DNA of 35,290 bases from Firmicutes bacterium ADurb.Bin182 (GCA_002070205.1 MWCU01000080.1:1-35290), one strand, 5' to 3'; positions 1-8,944 are shown, numbered from the stretch's first letter. The notes: generated by a model from the sequence alone, not told the origin. Numbers and translations: made by a program.

Positions 1-1
1 T

Positions 2-2563
2 CTTATCAAAACCAAATTCTGCATCCCTCGCCCGAACCCGGGCATGATATCGCGCAAGCGCCTTATGGAAAAGCTCGATCACGTGTCCGAACGGCTGCTT
101 ACTCTTGTAGTTGCGCCTATGGGCTACGGCAAGACGTCATCTGTTTATGAATGGGTGGAAAAATCGGGCGTGCAGGCGGCATGGCTTTCATTGGATGAAA
201 GCGATAACGATCCCATTGTTTTTTGGAAGTATTTTTTGGCGGCAACGGAGAAGATATTTCCCGGGATCGGGACCGAAGCCGAATATACCCTTTCGTCATA
301 TCAACTGCTGGAAGAGAACGTTCACGTCAATATAATAATAAACAGGATAGCGCAGCACGGAGGCAGGGTGGTACTCGTTCTGGACGATCTGCACACGATC
401 ACCGGCGCTAAAGTATATAAAGGGCTTTCGCATCTTATCCGGTATCTTCCCGTAAACGCGCACATTATCATAATTAGCAGGACTGAGCCCCCGATGGAGC
501 TCAACGATTTTGAATTGCGCTCCCAGGTTTTGCGCATCAACGCAAACGATCTTCGTTTCCGGCAGGATGAGATCGCGGATTTCTATACTAAGCGCGGTTT
601 GATGTTTGATACGGAGCAGATCGAAGAGATAGACGGGTATACGAAGGGCTGGGCTGCGGCGATGGTTGCCATCGCGGTTTCGGCAAAAAGCAGCACGGCA
701 AACAAAGCTTTGCTCACCGGCAAAACTTATGCGAACTCAGATGTGTATCAATACCTGATGAACTCTATGTTTGGATCGTATCCCCCGAAGAAAAAGGCGT
801 TTTTGCTTAAGATCTCAATACTGGAGTTTTTGCAGAGGGATATCTGCTGCGCTCTTACCGGCGAAGACGACGCCGCGAATTTTTTTGAGGATATGAGGAA
901 AAGGAACGAGTTTTTAACCGAACTCGGCGACGGAAGCGGCGTTTACCTGATGCATCCTATTTTAAAGGACTTCCTGCTTAAAAAACTCAGGCGGGACGAT
1001 CCCGATGCGTATACAGAACTTAATACAAAAGCTGCGGATTGGTATCGCGGCAGGGGCTTTTTGCCGCAAGCCGTTTCGCATTATTTAAACGGTATGCGGT
1101 TCGAGGAGGCATTTCAACTGATAGAGATGCAGCTCGGCGGTCTTGCGAGCAAAAACGAATATGAGACCGCGCTTTCATGGATAGAACGGCTCCCCGAACA
1201 GCAAAAGCAAAACAGCATTAAGATCGCGGTGTTCTATTCGATGTATTACGCGCAAGGCCGGTCCTCCGATTTATCCCGCAAATGGCTTGCCCATGCAAAA
1301 AACCTGCTCGAGAATGACACCTTAGGAGAAAACGGCGAACAGATCCGCGCCCTGGTCGGCCTTACGGCAGTGAATCTTCTTCTTAGGGAAGGCAATGTGC
1401 AGGAACTTATCAGGCTTATCCGAAGCGGTGAAATACGCGGCAGCGGCTCCTTCAAAACAATTGAATATATGGACCTGAACAATTCGGATATCTGTATTTA
1501 CCGAAGCCCAGTCCATGTAATGATAAAACTGTTTGAAGCCGATCGCGAAGCATTCGATAAATTACGGGATTATCACGGCATGATGTCCGCAAAAAGACCG
1601 GGGTTCCTGCCCCTGGCCGCCGCGGAATATTATTATGAAAAGAACAGACCGGATGAAGCGCTGCCGCTGTTCCTGAATGCGGCGGAATTTGCAGGGCAGC
1701 TGAATTATCCAGGAGTGCTGGTACCCGCTATGGCGGGAATTTACCGCATAAAGAGGATAAGGGGCGATACGGACGGCGCTCTCTCGATTTTGGAGGAATG
1801 CGAGTCAAGGCTTGAAGCAATTCGAAAACCGCACTGGAAGGATCTTGTGTGCGCGCTGAAAGCTCGCTGTTTTCTTGAAACCGGCAATATCGAAGGGGCG
1901 GAAAAATGGGTATGCAATTCTAAATTGCACGCTTTGAGCGAAATCAGCAGGTTCCGCGAATTTGAGCTGATCGTGCTCGCAAGGGTATTGTGGGCCAAAA
2001 ACAAAACGGACGACGCAGAGATGCTCCTGATGCGGCTGCTATCGTTTGCGGAAGCTGAAAACCGTTTGCACAGCATGGTCGAGATATTGAACCTGCTTTC
2101 AATAACAGCCTTCCAAAAAGGCAATGCCGGCCCGGCTTTTGAATATTTGGAAAAATCTTTGAAAGTCGGCCTTGATGAAGGCTTTATTCGAAGCTACATC
2201 GACGAGGCGGCGCCTATGCTTGCCGTTTTAAAGCAGGCGGCGCGTTCGTTCAATAAAAAGGACGGTATCGGCGGAGAGCTCAAGAGATTTGCTGTCTCCC
2301 TTATTTCGCTCATCGGGGAGGAGAGCGGTATTCTGCCAAACGGCAGCGCGGACAGCCGGCCTGATTTTAAAAAACTGCTGACCGCAAAAGAGCTTGAAGT
2401 GCTGGAACTTCTGTGCGCGGCATATTCAAACGAAGATATCGGGAAAAAGCTGAACATCACTCAGCGCACGGTCAAAACGCATACGGGGAACATATACAGC
2501 AAACTGGGGGTCAAAACCCGCGCTCAATGCGTAAAACTGGCGTATGAAGAGGGATGGGGCTGA
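2..2563 (+). CDS. MalT-like LuxR-family ATP-dependent transcriptional regulator (5' end outside window)
   Basis: This is a large signal-transducing regulator of the MalT/LAL type. It has an N-terminal STAND/AAA-like ATPase, a helical repeat middle and a C-terminal LuxR DNA-binding domain. The reading frame stays open to the left edge: codons before the ATG at 44 read LIKTKFCIPRPNPG, the usual N-terminal motif of this family, so the real start lies upstream of the window and position 44 is internal. Counting from 44, Walker A (GYGKT) is at residues 27-31 and Walker B (VVLVLDD) at 109-115. TPR-like helices run from about 340 to 740. The HTH lies at about 775-839 (LTAKELEVLELL, then TQRTVKTHTGNIYSKLGV). 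The gene stops 8 bp before a dispersed repeat. The inducer and target genes are unknown; the next gene downstream, encoding a surface protein, is only a possible target. Confidence 0.9.
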   Translation, partial: LIKTKFCIPRPNPGMISRKRLMEKLDHVSERLLTLVVAPMGYGKTSSVYEWVEKSGVQAAWLSLDESDNDPIVFWKYFLAATEKIFPGIGTEAEYTLSSYQLLEENVHVNIIINRIAQHGGRVVLVLDDLHTITGAKVYKGLSHLIRYLPVNAHIIIISRTEPPMELNDFELRSQVLRINANDLRFRQDEIADFYTKRGLMFDTEQIEEIDGYTKGWAAAMVAIAVSAKSSTANKALLTGKTYANSDVYQYLMNSMFGSYPPKKKAFLLKISILEFLQRDICCALTGEDDAANFFEDMRKRNEFLTELGDGSGVYLMHPILKDFLLKKLRRDDPDAYTELNTKAADWYRGRGFLPQAVSHYLNGMRFEEAFQLIEMQLGGLASKNEYETALSWIERLPEQQKQNSIKIAVFYSMYYAQGRSSDLSRKWLAHAKNLLENDTLGENGEQIRALVGLTAVNLLLREGNVQELIRLIRSGEIRGSGSFKTIEYMDLNNSDICIYRSPVHVMIKLFEADREAFDKLRDYHGMMSAKRPGFLPLAAAEYYYEKNRPDEALPLFLNAAEFAGQLNYPGVLVPAMAGIYRIKRIRGDTDGALSILEECESRLEAIRKPHWKDLVCALKARCFLETGNIEGAEKWVCNSKLHALSEISRFREFELIVLARVLWAKNKTDDAEMLLMRLLSFAEAENRLHSMVEILNLLSITAFQKGNAGPAFEYLEKSLKVGLDEGFIRSYIDEAAPMLAVLKQAARSFNKKDGIGGELKRFAVSLISLIGEESGILPNGSADSRPDFKKLLTAKELEVLELLCAAYSNEDIGKKLNITQRTVKTHTGNIYSKLGVKTRAQCVKLAYEEGWG

Positions 2564-2571
2564 CCGTAAAC

Positions 2572-2733
2572 GGGCGGGCGATTCGTGAATCGCCCCTACA
2601 GATAGGTATAACATGTCATCACAACATATTGCAGGGAATAATCTGGGGCGTCTTGTTTTCTCCCTATAAACATTAATCAAAGATAAGGGACGCTTAAAAT
2701 GTAGTTCCGAATTCTGTATTTTTGGACAACCCC
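2572..2733. repeat. Dispersed repeat family 1, copy 1
   Basis: About 160 bp that also occurs at 10437-10595. It starts with the perfect inverted repeat GGGCGATTC-GT-GAATCGCCC (2576-2595) followed by CTACA. It continues through shared blocks such as ACAACATATTGCAGGGAA, ATCTGGGGC and TAAACATTAATCAAAG, and ends at ACAACCCC. It lies directly behind the LuxR-type regulator gene. No transposase is encoded, so it looks like a MITE- or REP-like element. The rest of this 311-bp gap (2734-2874) holds only small hairpins. Confidence 0.85.
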
Positions 2734-2788
2734 GTTTACACATAGTCAAAAATGAGATTTAACGGACTGAGCTTGCAATAAAGGTATT

Positions 2789-2812
2789 GCATCTCGTACC
2801 TTAGTACGATGC
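2789..2812 (+). other. Hairpin upstream of the BspA-like gene
   Basis: GCAT and CGTAC pair with GTACG and ATGC around a short loop, leaving a two-base bulge. A second small hairpin (GCAATA-AAGG-TATTGC) lies just upstream and overlaps it by a few bases. It could be part of a 5' leader or the end of repeat-derived sequence. No known riboswitch consensus was recognised. Confidence 0.35.
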
Positions 2813-2874
2813 GCAGGGCCTTTTATTTTGCTATCATTGTTTCGTATGTATTGTATAATTATGGAGGAAAACAA

Positions 2875-5787
2875 ATGAAAGCAGCGAAAAGGACGACCGC
2901 ACTTATCATAGCCGCGTTCATGGTATTGATGATGTTTCCCGCAGCGGTCTTAGCGGCGGACCCGGGGGCTCCCGTTTTCCGCGGATGGGGCATGTCATAT
3001 TCGGGCGAGTTAACAATTTATACTATCAGTTATACTGAAGCTGCCACAATAGACTACGTCATTCTGCCATATGGCGCTGCCCAACCCACAGCCGCGCAGG
3101 TGAAAAACCATCAGGACGCAAGCGGCAATCCCGTTGACGCCCCGTATAGCAGAACGGTGCAAACCGAGGGTTCGGGCGATCAGCATGACGCTTTCCTTCT
3201 TCGCAGCGATGACACCGGTTATCCCGATATTGTCCCCGGCAAGTACAACCTTTTTATTATAGCTTACGACGCCGAGAGCAATACGACCGACGTCATTCGC
3301 TGGAATTTTTACGGTACGCCATACAGCTTTGAAATCACGGCACAGCTTACCTTTACGGTAAACGACGGGACGAATCCGATTTCGGGCGCAACGGTAAAAG
3401 TGGGCTCCGAAACAAAGACCACCGGCGGCGACGGCAAGGCGGTATTCACCCTGTCAGGCGGCGTCTATTCGTATTTGATTCAAGCAAGCGGGTTTCAAGG
3501 CTTCTCGAACAGCTATACTGCCGATAAGCAGACAGACGAAATAACGGTTTCGCTGATTCCGGGGATAGGGGGCCATTATTCCGCGATATTTAACGTTAAG
3601 GATGATAAAGACACAAACCTTAAAAACGCGAAGATCACGATAGGCGGTGTCACCAAAACGGCAGACGCAGACGGCAACGCGGAATTTTTCCTTACGCCCG
3701 GGGATTACTCTTACAGCGCAAGCGCAATGGGGCGGATAACAAAAAACGGCAGCATAACAGTAAGCACAGAGAATATAAGCACTGACGTCGTGCTTTCAAC
3801 AGACCCGGCAGGCGTTGATTTGGTCATCGATTCCCATCATGAGGGAGAACTGGGCGCTGAAATTGACGCCATTCTGTCCGCCAACTGCCTTGGCGCCGAT
3901 GCCGTCAGATCACTCACAGTCAACGGGGGAGAAATGAACGGCGCCGATTTTGACGAATACCACGGAATAGGAATGCTGAACGGGTATTCAAACGATATTT
4001 TCAGTGCCGTCGACCTGTCGGGTACTGTTTTGGACGGCAATACTCTGCCTGAAGGCGCATTTTATTATTTCAAGCATCTGGCCGATATAAAATTGCCGGA
4101 GAGCATGACGGCCATAGGCGATACGGCGTTTCAAGACTGCGACGCGCTGACGTCCTACACCGTTCCGGACGGCGTGACAAATATCGGCTCCCGAGTATTC
4201 GCGAATTGCAACGCCCTTACATCCCTCACGCTGCCGAACAGCGTGACAACTATCGGGCCATGGCTTTTCGGCAGTTCCATTATGGATACAAACATCGCTC
4301 CCGTGGCGAACGTCTATATGTCTTCAGAAAATCCAGATGCCATAAGCGTGGATGCAAACGCGTTTAAAAATAACCACAATGCGGTGCTGCGCGTCGTCTC
4401 CCCGGCAAGCGTCAGCGCTTATATAAGCGACAGCAATGACGGAAGCATCGAAGACGGCAAGTGGTACGGGCTGTGGATAAGCGATCCGGACGGGGCGGCT
4501 CCAGTTATCAGTGGGATCATGGCGGGGTGGCTGGACGATGATTCCGCGTATTTTGCAATCTCATCCGATTCCCCCGGGCAGTTTTATTTTGCGATGGTTG
4601 ACGACGGCGGTCCTGTGCCTTTGATCGATACTTCGGGCACAGGCACGGCGGTCAACGGCGGCTTGGAAGGATTTAGCATATTCGAAGGACCGGCGAGCGC
4701 GAAAGACCTCTATATCGTGCTCAAAGGCGTCAACGAAAAACTCAGCAATATACTCAAAATGGATATGCCTGCTGCGGACGCCGCTCCGGCCGACATTACA
4801 GTAAACGGCCATACGGAAGGAAACCTGAGGGACGAAATCAACGCGGAGCTTGCGAAAGTCAATTTGAGCTACAATTATGATAAGGTGGGCGGCCTTACCG
4901 TAAACGGCGGAACCATAAACAGCGATGACGCGGATTTTATTTGTTACGGGGTTTATTATCTCACAGGTGTTGATTTTTCCGGAACGGCATTTGAGGACAA
5001 CACGGTTCCGAGCGACTTTTTATATTATTCTTATATAGAAACCGTAATTCTGCCCGGGAATGTGGAAGCTATAGGCGATTGGGCATTTTCGGAGTGTTCA
5101 GAGCTTAAGAGCATCACACTCGGCAGTTCGATCCCGCCGGCTGCCGGTGAGGGCGTGTTTGAAGGGGCGCCGGACGGCGCCGTGGTTTACGTTCCCTCCG
5201 GCAGCAAGGGTGCTTATTTGGCCGCAGCCGACGGGAACACCGCGGACGATAAGTGGTACGGCCTTACTGTTGTGGAAATCCGTGGTTCCGGCTCCGGCGG
5301 CAATAGCCAGGTTTACCGAAACCGCACGCTGACCGATTTCGCGACGGGCGTACGGGTATCCGGCAGCATCCGCTCCGATTCGCGGCTCAAGGTAAAACCG
5401 CTCGAATTGCACGATGACCCTGCATGTGACGCCATACGCAAGGCAATCGAAAGCGGCGACCTCATCGCCGGCTTCGACATCGAACTGACCGGAGATTTCA
5501 TAGGCCAGCTTACTGTTTCGATACCGGTGGACGGCAAATATAACGGACGGACCGTAACGCTTCTCCATTGCGCCGGCGGCAGATTGGAAACTATAACGGC
5601 AACTGCAGCGAACGGCATTGCGACTTTTACCGTTTATGAACTTTCGCCCTTCGCGGTGACGAGAGGTTCGTCCGATGTGCCCGTGCCGCCCAAAACGGGC
5701 GATACGGCGACACTTGCGGGCTTTATTATGCTCTTCTTTGCCGCGCTATGTTTTGGCTGTGCGCTGGTGAAACGGCGCAAGGCTTAA
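2875..5787 (+). CDS. BspA-like leucine-rich-repeat surface protein with sortase-type C-terminus
   Basis: A secreted, probably cell-wall-attached protein of 970 residues. The start at 2875 is chosen because GGAGG sits 7 nt upstream and the N-terminus then reads as a signal peptide (KAAKR, hydrophobic core, AVLA-A near residue 27); an in-frame ATG at 2809 lacks both. Residues about 155-230 and 235-308 resemble carboxypeptidase-regulatory-like beta domains. Residues about 380-480 and 700-760 are BspA-type LRR_5 repeats (LPESMTAIGDTAFQDC, LPGNVEAIGDWAFSEC). The C-terminus has PPKTGD near 938-943, a hydrophobic helix and KRRKA, as in sortase substrates. Units beginning near residues 317 and 643 are clearly duplicated. 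Family members act in adhesion or host contact; the role here is inferred. A strong terminator follows. Confidence 0.9.
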   Translation: MKAAKRTTALIIAAFMVLMMFPAAVLAADPGAPVFRGWGMSYSGELTIYTISYTEAATIDYVILPYGAAQPTAAQVKNHQDASGNPVDAPYSRTVQTEGSGDQHDAFLLRSDDTGYPDIVPGKYNLFIIAYDAESNTTDVIRWNFYGTPYSFEITAQLTFTVNDGTNPISGATVKVGSETKTTGGDGKAVFTLSGGVYSYLIQASGFQGFSNSYTADKQTDEITVSLIPGIGGHYSAIFNVKDDKDTNLKNAKITIGGVTKTADADGNAEFFLTPGDYSYSASAMGRITKNGSITVSTENISTDVVLSTDPAGVDLVIDSHHEGELGAEIDAILSANCLGADAVRSLTVNGGEMNGADFDEYHGIGMLNGYSNDIFSAVDLSGTVLDGNTLPEGAFYYFKHLADIKLPESMTAIGDTAFQDCDALTSYTVPDGVTNIGSRVFANCNALTSLTLPNSVTTIGPWLFGSSIMDTNIAPVANVYMSSENPDAISVDANAFKNNHNAVLRVVSPASVSAYISDSNDGSIEDGKWYGLWISDPDGAAPVISGIMAGWLDDDSAYFAISSDSPGQFYFAMVDDGGPVPLIDTSGTGTAVNGGLEGFSIFEGPASAKDLYIVLKGVNEKLSNILKMDMPAADAAPADITVNGHTEGNLRDEINAELAKVNLSYNYDKVGGLTVNGGTINSDDADFICYGVYYLTGVDFSGTAFEDNTVPSDFLYYSYIETVILPGNVEAIGDWAFSECSELKSITLGSSIPPAAGEGVFEGAPDGAVVYVPSGSKGAYLAAADGNTADDKWYGLTVVEIRGSGSGGNSQVYRNRTLTDFATGVRVSGSIRSDSRLKVKPLELHDDPACDAIRKAIESGDLIAGFDIELTGDFIGQLTVSIPVDGKYNGRTVTLLHCAGGRLETITATAANGIATFTVYELSPFAVTRGSSDVPVPPKTGDTATLAGFIMLFFAALCFGCALVKRRKA

Positions 5788-5806
5788 AATTCGTACATAA
5801 AAAACG

Positions 5807-5836
5807 AGGCTGTCCGGAAGCGGGCAGCCTTTTTAT
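5807..5836 (+). terminator. Rho-independent terminator of the BspA-like gene
   Basis: AGGCTGTCCG (5807-5816), loop GAAG, CGGGCAGCCT (5821-5830), then TTTTTATT. The 10-bp stem has one G-T pair. It begins 19 bp after the stop codon. Confidence 0.9.
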
Positions 5837-5915
5837 TACCGCCTTCACCGCGCCATAGTAATAATCCCATCATGCAAAGCCGAAGGGCAAACCAAAGAGA
5901 AGCAGTTCATTATGT

Positions 5916-5944
5916 TTGACAAGCCGCCAATATCCGATGATAAT
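5916..5944 (+). promoter_or_regulatory. Sigma-A-type promoter for the transketolase pair
   Basis: TTGACA at 5916-5921, a 17-bp spacer, then GATAAT at 5939-5944. Transcription would start near 5951, giving a leader of about 80 nt. Confidence 0.75.
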
Positions 5945-5960
5945 TGTTAAAGATGCTCTC

Positions 5961-5990
5961 GCATGCGTAAATGCGCGCTAAAGCGCATGC
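5961..5990 (+). other. Alternative hairpins in the transketolase leader
   Basis: GCATGCG (5961-5967) pairs perfectly with CGCATGC (5984-5990). The internal ATGCGC (5971-5976) can instead pair with GCGCAT (5983-5988). The two structures exclude each other, and the site lies just downstream of the predicted transcription start. It may be an operator or a leader structure; its function is unknown. Confidence 0.4.
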
Positions 5991-6032
5991 GGAAAACATC
6001 GATGTGCAAAACAAAATGAAAGGCTGAAAACA

Positions 6033-6857
6033 ATGCAAAGGCGAATGACCCGGGAGCAGCTGAGAGACAAGACCCGGCAACTGCGCGTTTCCATTCTTAA
6101 AATGCTTTATGAAGCCGGATCGGGGCATCCAGGAGGATCCCTGTCGGCAATCGACGTCATGGCGGTGCTGTATCACAATGTAATGAAACATGACCCGAAT
6201 AATCCGGGCTGGCCGGAAAGGGACAGGTTCTTTCTTTCAAAAGGCCATGCGTGTCCCGCTTTATATGCGGTTCTTGCGGATTGCGGGTATTTTTCCATAG
6301 ATACCTTAAAAAATCTCCGCAAATACGGCTGCATTCTCCAGGGGCACCCCTGCATGCGGCATACTCCGGGCGTGGAAGTTTCGGCAGGCTCTTTAGGGCA
6401 GGGTCTTTCAATAGCGGCGGGAAACGCGCTGGCGGCAAAACTTGACAACAAGGCGTACAGGGTGTACTGCCTGATGGGGGACGGCGAGCTTCAGGAAGGA
6501 CAGATCTGGGAAGCGGCGATGACCGCGGGGCATTATAAGCTCGATAATCTTTGCGGAATAGTGGATTATAACGGGCTGCAAATAGACGGCAAGGTGGAAG
6601 ACGTAATGAACATCAATCCCCTGAAAGAAAAATGGGAGGCTTTCAACTGGAATGTGGTCGAAACGGACGGACACGATGTTTTAAAACTTGAGGAAGCGTT
6701 CAGCCGGGCCGATTCCTGTAAAAGCAAGCCCACCGTCATAATAGCGCATACGGTCAAGGGCAAAGGAGTTTCGTTTATGGAGAACAACCCTTCCTGGCAC
6801 GGCGCGGCGCCCGATAAAGATCAGCTTGCGTCGGCGCTTGCCGAACTGGGAGCTTAA
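6033..6857 (+). CDS. Transketolase, N-terminal (thiamine diphosphate-binding) subunit
   Basis: The N-terminal half of a split transketolase, which moves two-carbon ketol units between sugar phosphates in the non-oxidative pentose phosphate pathway. It is 274 residues, the usual size for this subunit. GHPGGSLSAID is at residues 31-41, SKGHACPALY at 69-78, and the thiamine diphosphate motif runs from GDG (149-151) to N180 (VDYNGLQIDG). HTVKGKG follows near the C-terminus. The C-terminal subunit begins 16 bp downstream, so the two are co-transcribed and form one enzyme. The ATG at 6045, four codons in, is an equally possible start; neither has an excellent ribosome binding site. Split transketolases are common in Clostridia and archaea; some act in other sugar pathways. 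Confidence 0.92.
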   Translation: MQRRMTREQLRDKTRQLRVSILKMLYEAGSGHPGGSLSAIDVMAVLYHNVMKHDPNNPGWPERDRFFLSKGHACPALYAVLADCGYFSIDTLKNLRKYGCILQGHPCMRHTPGVEVSAGSLGQGLSIAAGNALAAKLDNKAYRVYCLMGDGELQEGQIWEAAMTAGHYKLDNLCGIVDYNGLQIDGKVEDVMNINPLKEKWEAFNWNVVETDGHDVLKLEEAFSRADSCKSKPTVIIAHTVKGKGVSFMENNPSWHGAAPDKDQLASALAELGA

Positions 6858-6873
6858 GAGGGGAGGAAGCATT

Positions 6874-7848
6874 ATGCGGATTGTTGATCTGAATCTGGAT
6901 TTGAATAATATCAAAATGAAGCCGACACGAGACGGTTACGGCGAGGGCCTCGTGGCCGCGGCAGAGAAAAATCCCGATATAATAGCTCTCGGAGCGGACA
7001 TCACGGCATCAGTTCGCGTTGATTGGTTCAGGGACCGCTTCCCCGAGCGCTTCATAGGCATCGGGATCGCGGAACAGAACCAGATGGGAATTGCGGCGGG
7101 ATTAAGCCTTGCCGGCAAAATCCCGTTCGTTACCAATTACGGGGTGTTTCTGGCGGGAAGGTCCTGGGACCAAATACGCACGACGGTGTGCTACGCAAAC
7201 CTGAACGTAAAGCTGGGCGGCGCGCACGGCGGCATATCTGTGGGGCCGGACGGAGCTACGCACCAGGCGCTTGAAGAAATATCCATAATGCGCTGCCTTC
7301 CCAACATGCGGGTGATTGTGCCCGCGGATTCCATTGAGACAAGAAAGGCTGCGATGGCCGCGGCTGAAATCTACGGGCCCGTTTATATCAGGTTCGGGCG
7401 CGAAAAAGTGCCGTGCATCACGAGCGAAGATACCCCCTTTGAGTTCGGCAAGGCATACTGCGTCAGAGAAGGAACGGACGCCGCCATAATCGCTTGCGGC
7501 GTCATGGTCTATGAAAGCCTTGTTGCCGCCGAGGCACTCGCCAAGGAAGGCATCAGCGTGATGGTCATAAACAACCATACCGTCAAGCCCCTGGATGCTG
7601 AGACTCTTATCGAGGCTGCGGAGAAGACCGGAGCGGTCGTTACCGCGGAGGAACATCAAGCGGCCGGCGGAATGGGTAGCGCAGTGCTGGAAATGCTCGC
7701 GCAGAACTGCCCGGTGCCGGCAAAAATGATAGGCGTTATGGACCGATTCGGCGAATCCGGAGATCCCGGTGTCCTGATGAAGGAGTTCGGGCTCGTGAGT
7801 TCCAATATAGCCGCTGCGGTGAAAGAGGTCATCAAAATGAAGAAGTAA
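6874..7848 (+). CDS. Transketolase, C-terminal (pyrimidine-binding) subunit
   Basis: The C-terminal half of the split transketolase, 324 residues. It supplies the pyrimidine-binding domain and the catalytic glutamate. The start at 6874 follows GGGGAGG by 7 nt; an in-frame ATG at 6826 lies inside the preceding gene and is rejected. GIGIAEQN is at residues 62-69, with E67 as the likely catalytic Glu that activates thiamine diphosphate. GGAHGGISVGPDGATHQALEE lies around 116-135. The C-terminal Rossmann-like transketolase_C domain runs from about 185 to 320 and includes NNHTVKPLDAETL. Together with the upstream gene it forms a complete enzyme. No clear terminator was found in the 48 bp before the convergent exporter gene. 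Confidence 0.92.
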   Translation: MRIVDLNLDLNNIKMKPTRDGYGEGLVAAAEKNPDIIALGADITASVRVDWFRDRFPERFIGIGIAEQNQMGIAAGLSLAGKIPFVTNYGVFLAGRSWDQIRTTVCYANLNVKLGGAHGGISVGPDGATHQALEEISIMRCLPNMRVIVPADSIETRKAAMAAAEIYGPVYIRFGREKVPCITSEDTPFEFGKAYCVREGTDAAIIACGVMVYESLVAAEALAKEGISVMVINNHTVKPLDAETLIEAAEKTGAVVTAEEHQAAGGMGSAVLEMLAQNCPVPAKMIGVMDRFGESGDPGVLMKEFGLVSSNIAAAVKEVIKMKK

Positions 7849-7896
7849 AGGCAGCTGACGGGTAATTGAAACCCCTTTTCGAAGCGGCTCAGTTCT

Positions 7897-8793
7897 TCAG
7901 GGAGTTTCCTTCTTTTCATGAATGTGCTCGACGGGCTCGGCGTGAACGCATACGTCGGTCACGCCAAAGAATACGGCTTTTATGGATCTTCCGATCTCAT
8001 GGCTCAGATCATGCGCTTCATTCAGGCTCATGTCCCCTTTAGTGAGCACATGGAGGTCGACATGGATATCGTCGCTGCGGCCTCGCGAACGGATCTCATG
8101 GCAGCCGGACACCCGGTCGAAGTTGCATACGATCCTTTTGATTTTATCCGCGTCGATCGCCGCCGCGTCGCAAAGCACATCCATGCTTCTTTTAAGTATA
8201 TCGAACGCGGCTTTCATAATAAGCACGGCTATCGCCGCCGTCATCATAGTATCCGTGAAAACGAGACCCGATTTTACGGCGAAAAGACTGCCGGTAACGG
8301 ATAAAGATATAAAAATATCCGTAAAAGTATGGACGGAATCCGCCTGCAAAAAATCGCTGTTCAGTTTTTTCCCGCATCTTTTTTCATACGCCGCAACGAT
8401 TATATTTATCGCTATCGTAAAGCCCATCATGGCAAAGCTCCACGGCTCGACCGCCGGAATAACAGGCTCTATCATCCGGCTTACCGCTTCCTTAACAAGA
8501 CTTATGCCAGATGCGATAAGGAACGCGCTGATGGCAAGCGTCGCCATTGTCTCGAATTTTTTGTGGCCGTACGGATGTTTTTCATCGCTCGGCAGGTACG
8601 CAAAACGAACGCTTACCATGCCTATGACGTTGTTCAGGCTGTCCGTAACCGAATGGATGCCGTCCGCCGTCACCGCGGCGGAGCGGATCATAAGGCCTAC
8701 TGTTATTTTGACGGCCGAAACCGCGGCGTTCAAAAGTATAACAAGCAAATTGACACGCTGGATCTTCTTATAATTCTCCACTCCGCAAAACAC
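7897..8793 (-). CDS. Cation diffusion facilitator family metal exporter
   Basis: A membrane protein that exports divalent metals (zinc, iron, manganese or cadmium) in exchange for protons. It is 298 residues with six predicted membrane helices and a cytoplasmic C-terminal domain. Both halves of the transport metal site are visible as HxxxD: H47-D51 in helix 2 (DGIHSVTDSLNN) and H155-D159 in helix 5 (DSVHTFTDIF). KHPYGHKKFE (residues 72-81) is the typical loop after helix 2. The tail has several His residues (HAEPVEHIHEK). The start is GTG at 8793; a GTG four codons later is possible. The gene is divergent from the winged-helix regulator, but the palindrome in that regulator's promoter is about 100 bp away. 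The substrate cannot be assigned. Confidence 0.9.
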   Translation of the reverse strand: MFCGVENYKKIQRVNLLVILLNAAVSAVKITVGLMIRSAAVTADGIHSVTDSLNNVIGMVSVRFAYLPSDEKHPYGHKKFETMATLAISAFLIASGISLVKEAVSRMIEPVIPAVEPWSFAMMGFTIAINIIVAAYEKRCGKKLNSDFLQADSVHTFTDIFISLSVTGSLFAVKSGLVFTDTMMTAAIAVLIMKAAFDILKRSMDVLCDAAAIDADKIKRIVCNFDRVSGCHEIRSRGRSDDIHVDLHVLTKGDMSLNEAHDLSHEIGRSIKAVFFGVTDVCVHAEPVEHIHEKKETP

Positions 8794-8889
8794 CCGATTA
8801 TTCCAAAATCATCTTACAGCATATTCACAAACAGCAAAAAAGTTAAGGTTACGTTCCATGTGCAATTAACTGTCACAAAAAAACACCGC

Positions 8890-8919
8890 TTGACATAATA
8901 ATAATTATAACGTTATAGT
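8890..8919 (+). promoter_or_regulatory. Promoter of the winged-helix regulator and exporter operon
   Basis: TTGACA (8890-8895) with TATAGT (8914-8919) at 18 bp, or TTATAG (8913-8918) at 17 bp. AGGAGG follows at 8931-8936. Confidence 0.7.
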
Positions 8920-8927
8920 TATTATTA
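8896..8927. promoter_or_regulatory. Near-perfect 32-bp palindromic operator
   Basis: Half-sites 8896-8911 and 8912-8927 are reverse complements except at one position, centred on AACGTT. The palindrome fills the promoter spacer and covers the -10 box, so a bound dimer would block RNA polymerase. It is most simply an autoregulatory site for the adjacent regulator. Confidence 0.7.
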
Positions 8928-8944
8928 CATAGGAGGTGTTAATC

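Noticed and set aside
2854..2859. TATAAT just before the BspA-like gene
   Set aside because: It lies only about 4 bp from the ribosome binding site and lacks a good -35 box at the right distance, so the transcript would have no usable leader.
7982..8773. 263-codon plus-strand frame
   Set aside because: It is antisense to the cation exporter, whose metal-site motifs make the minus-strand reading certain.
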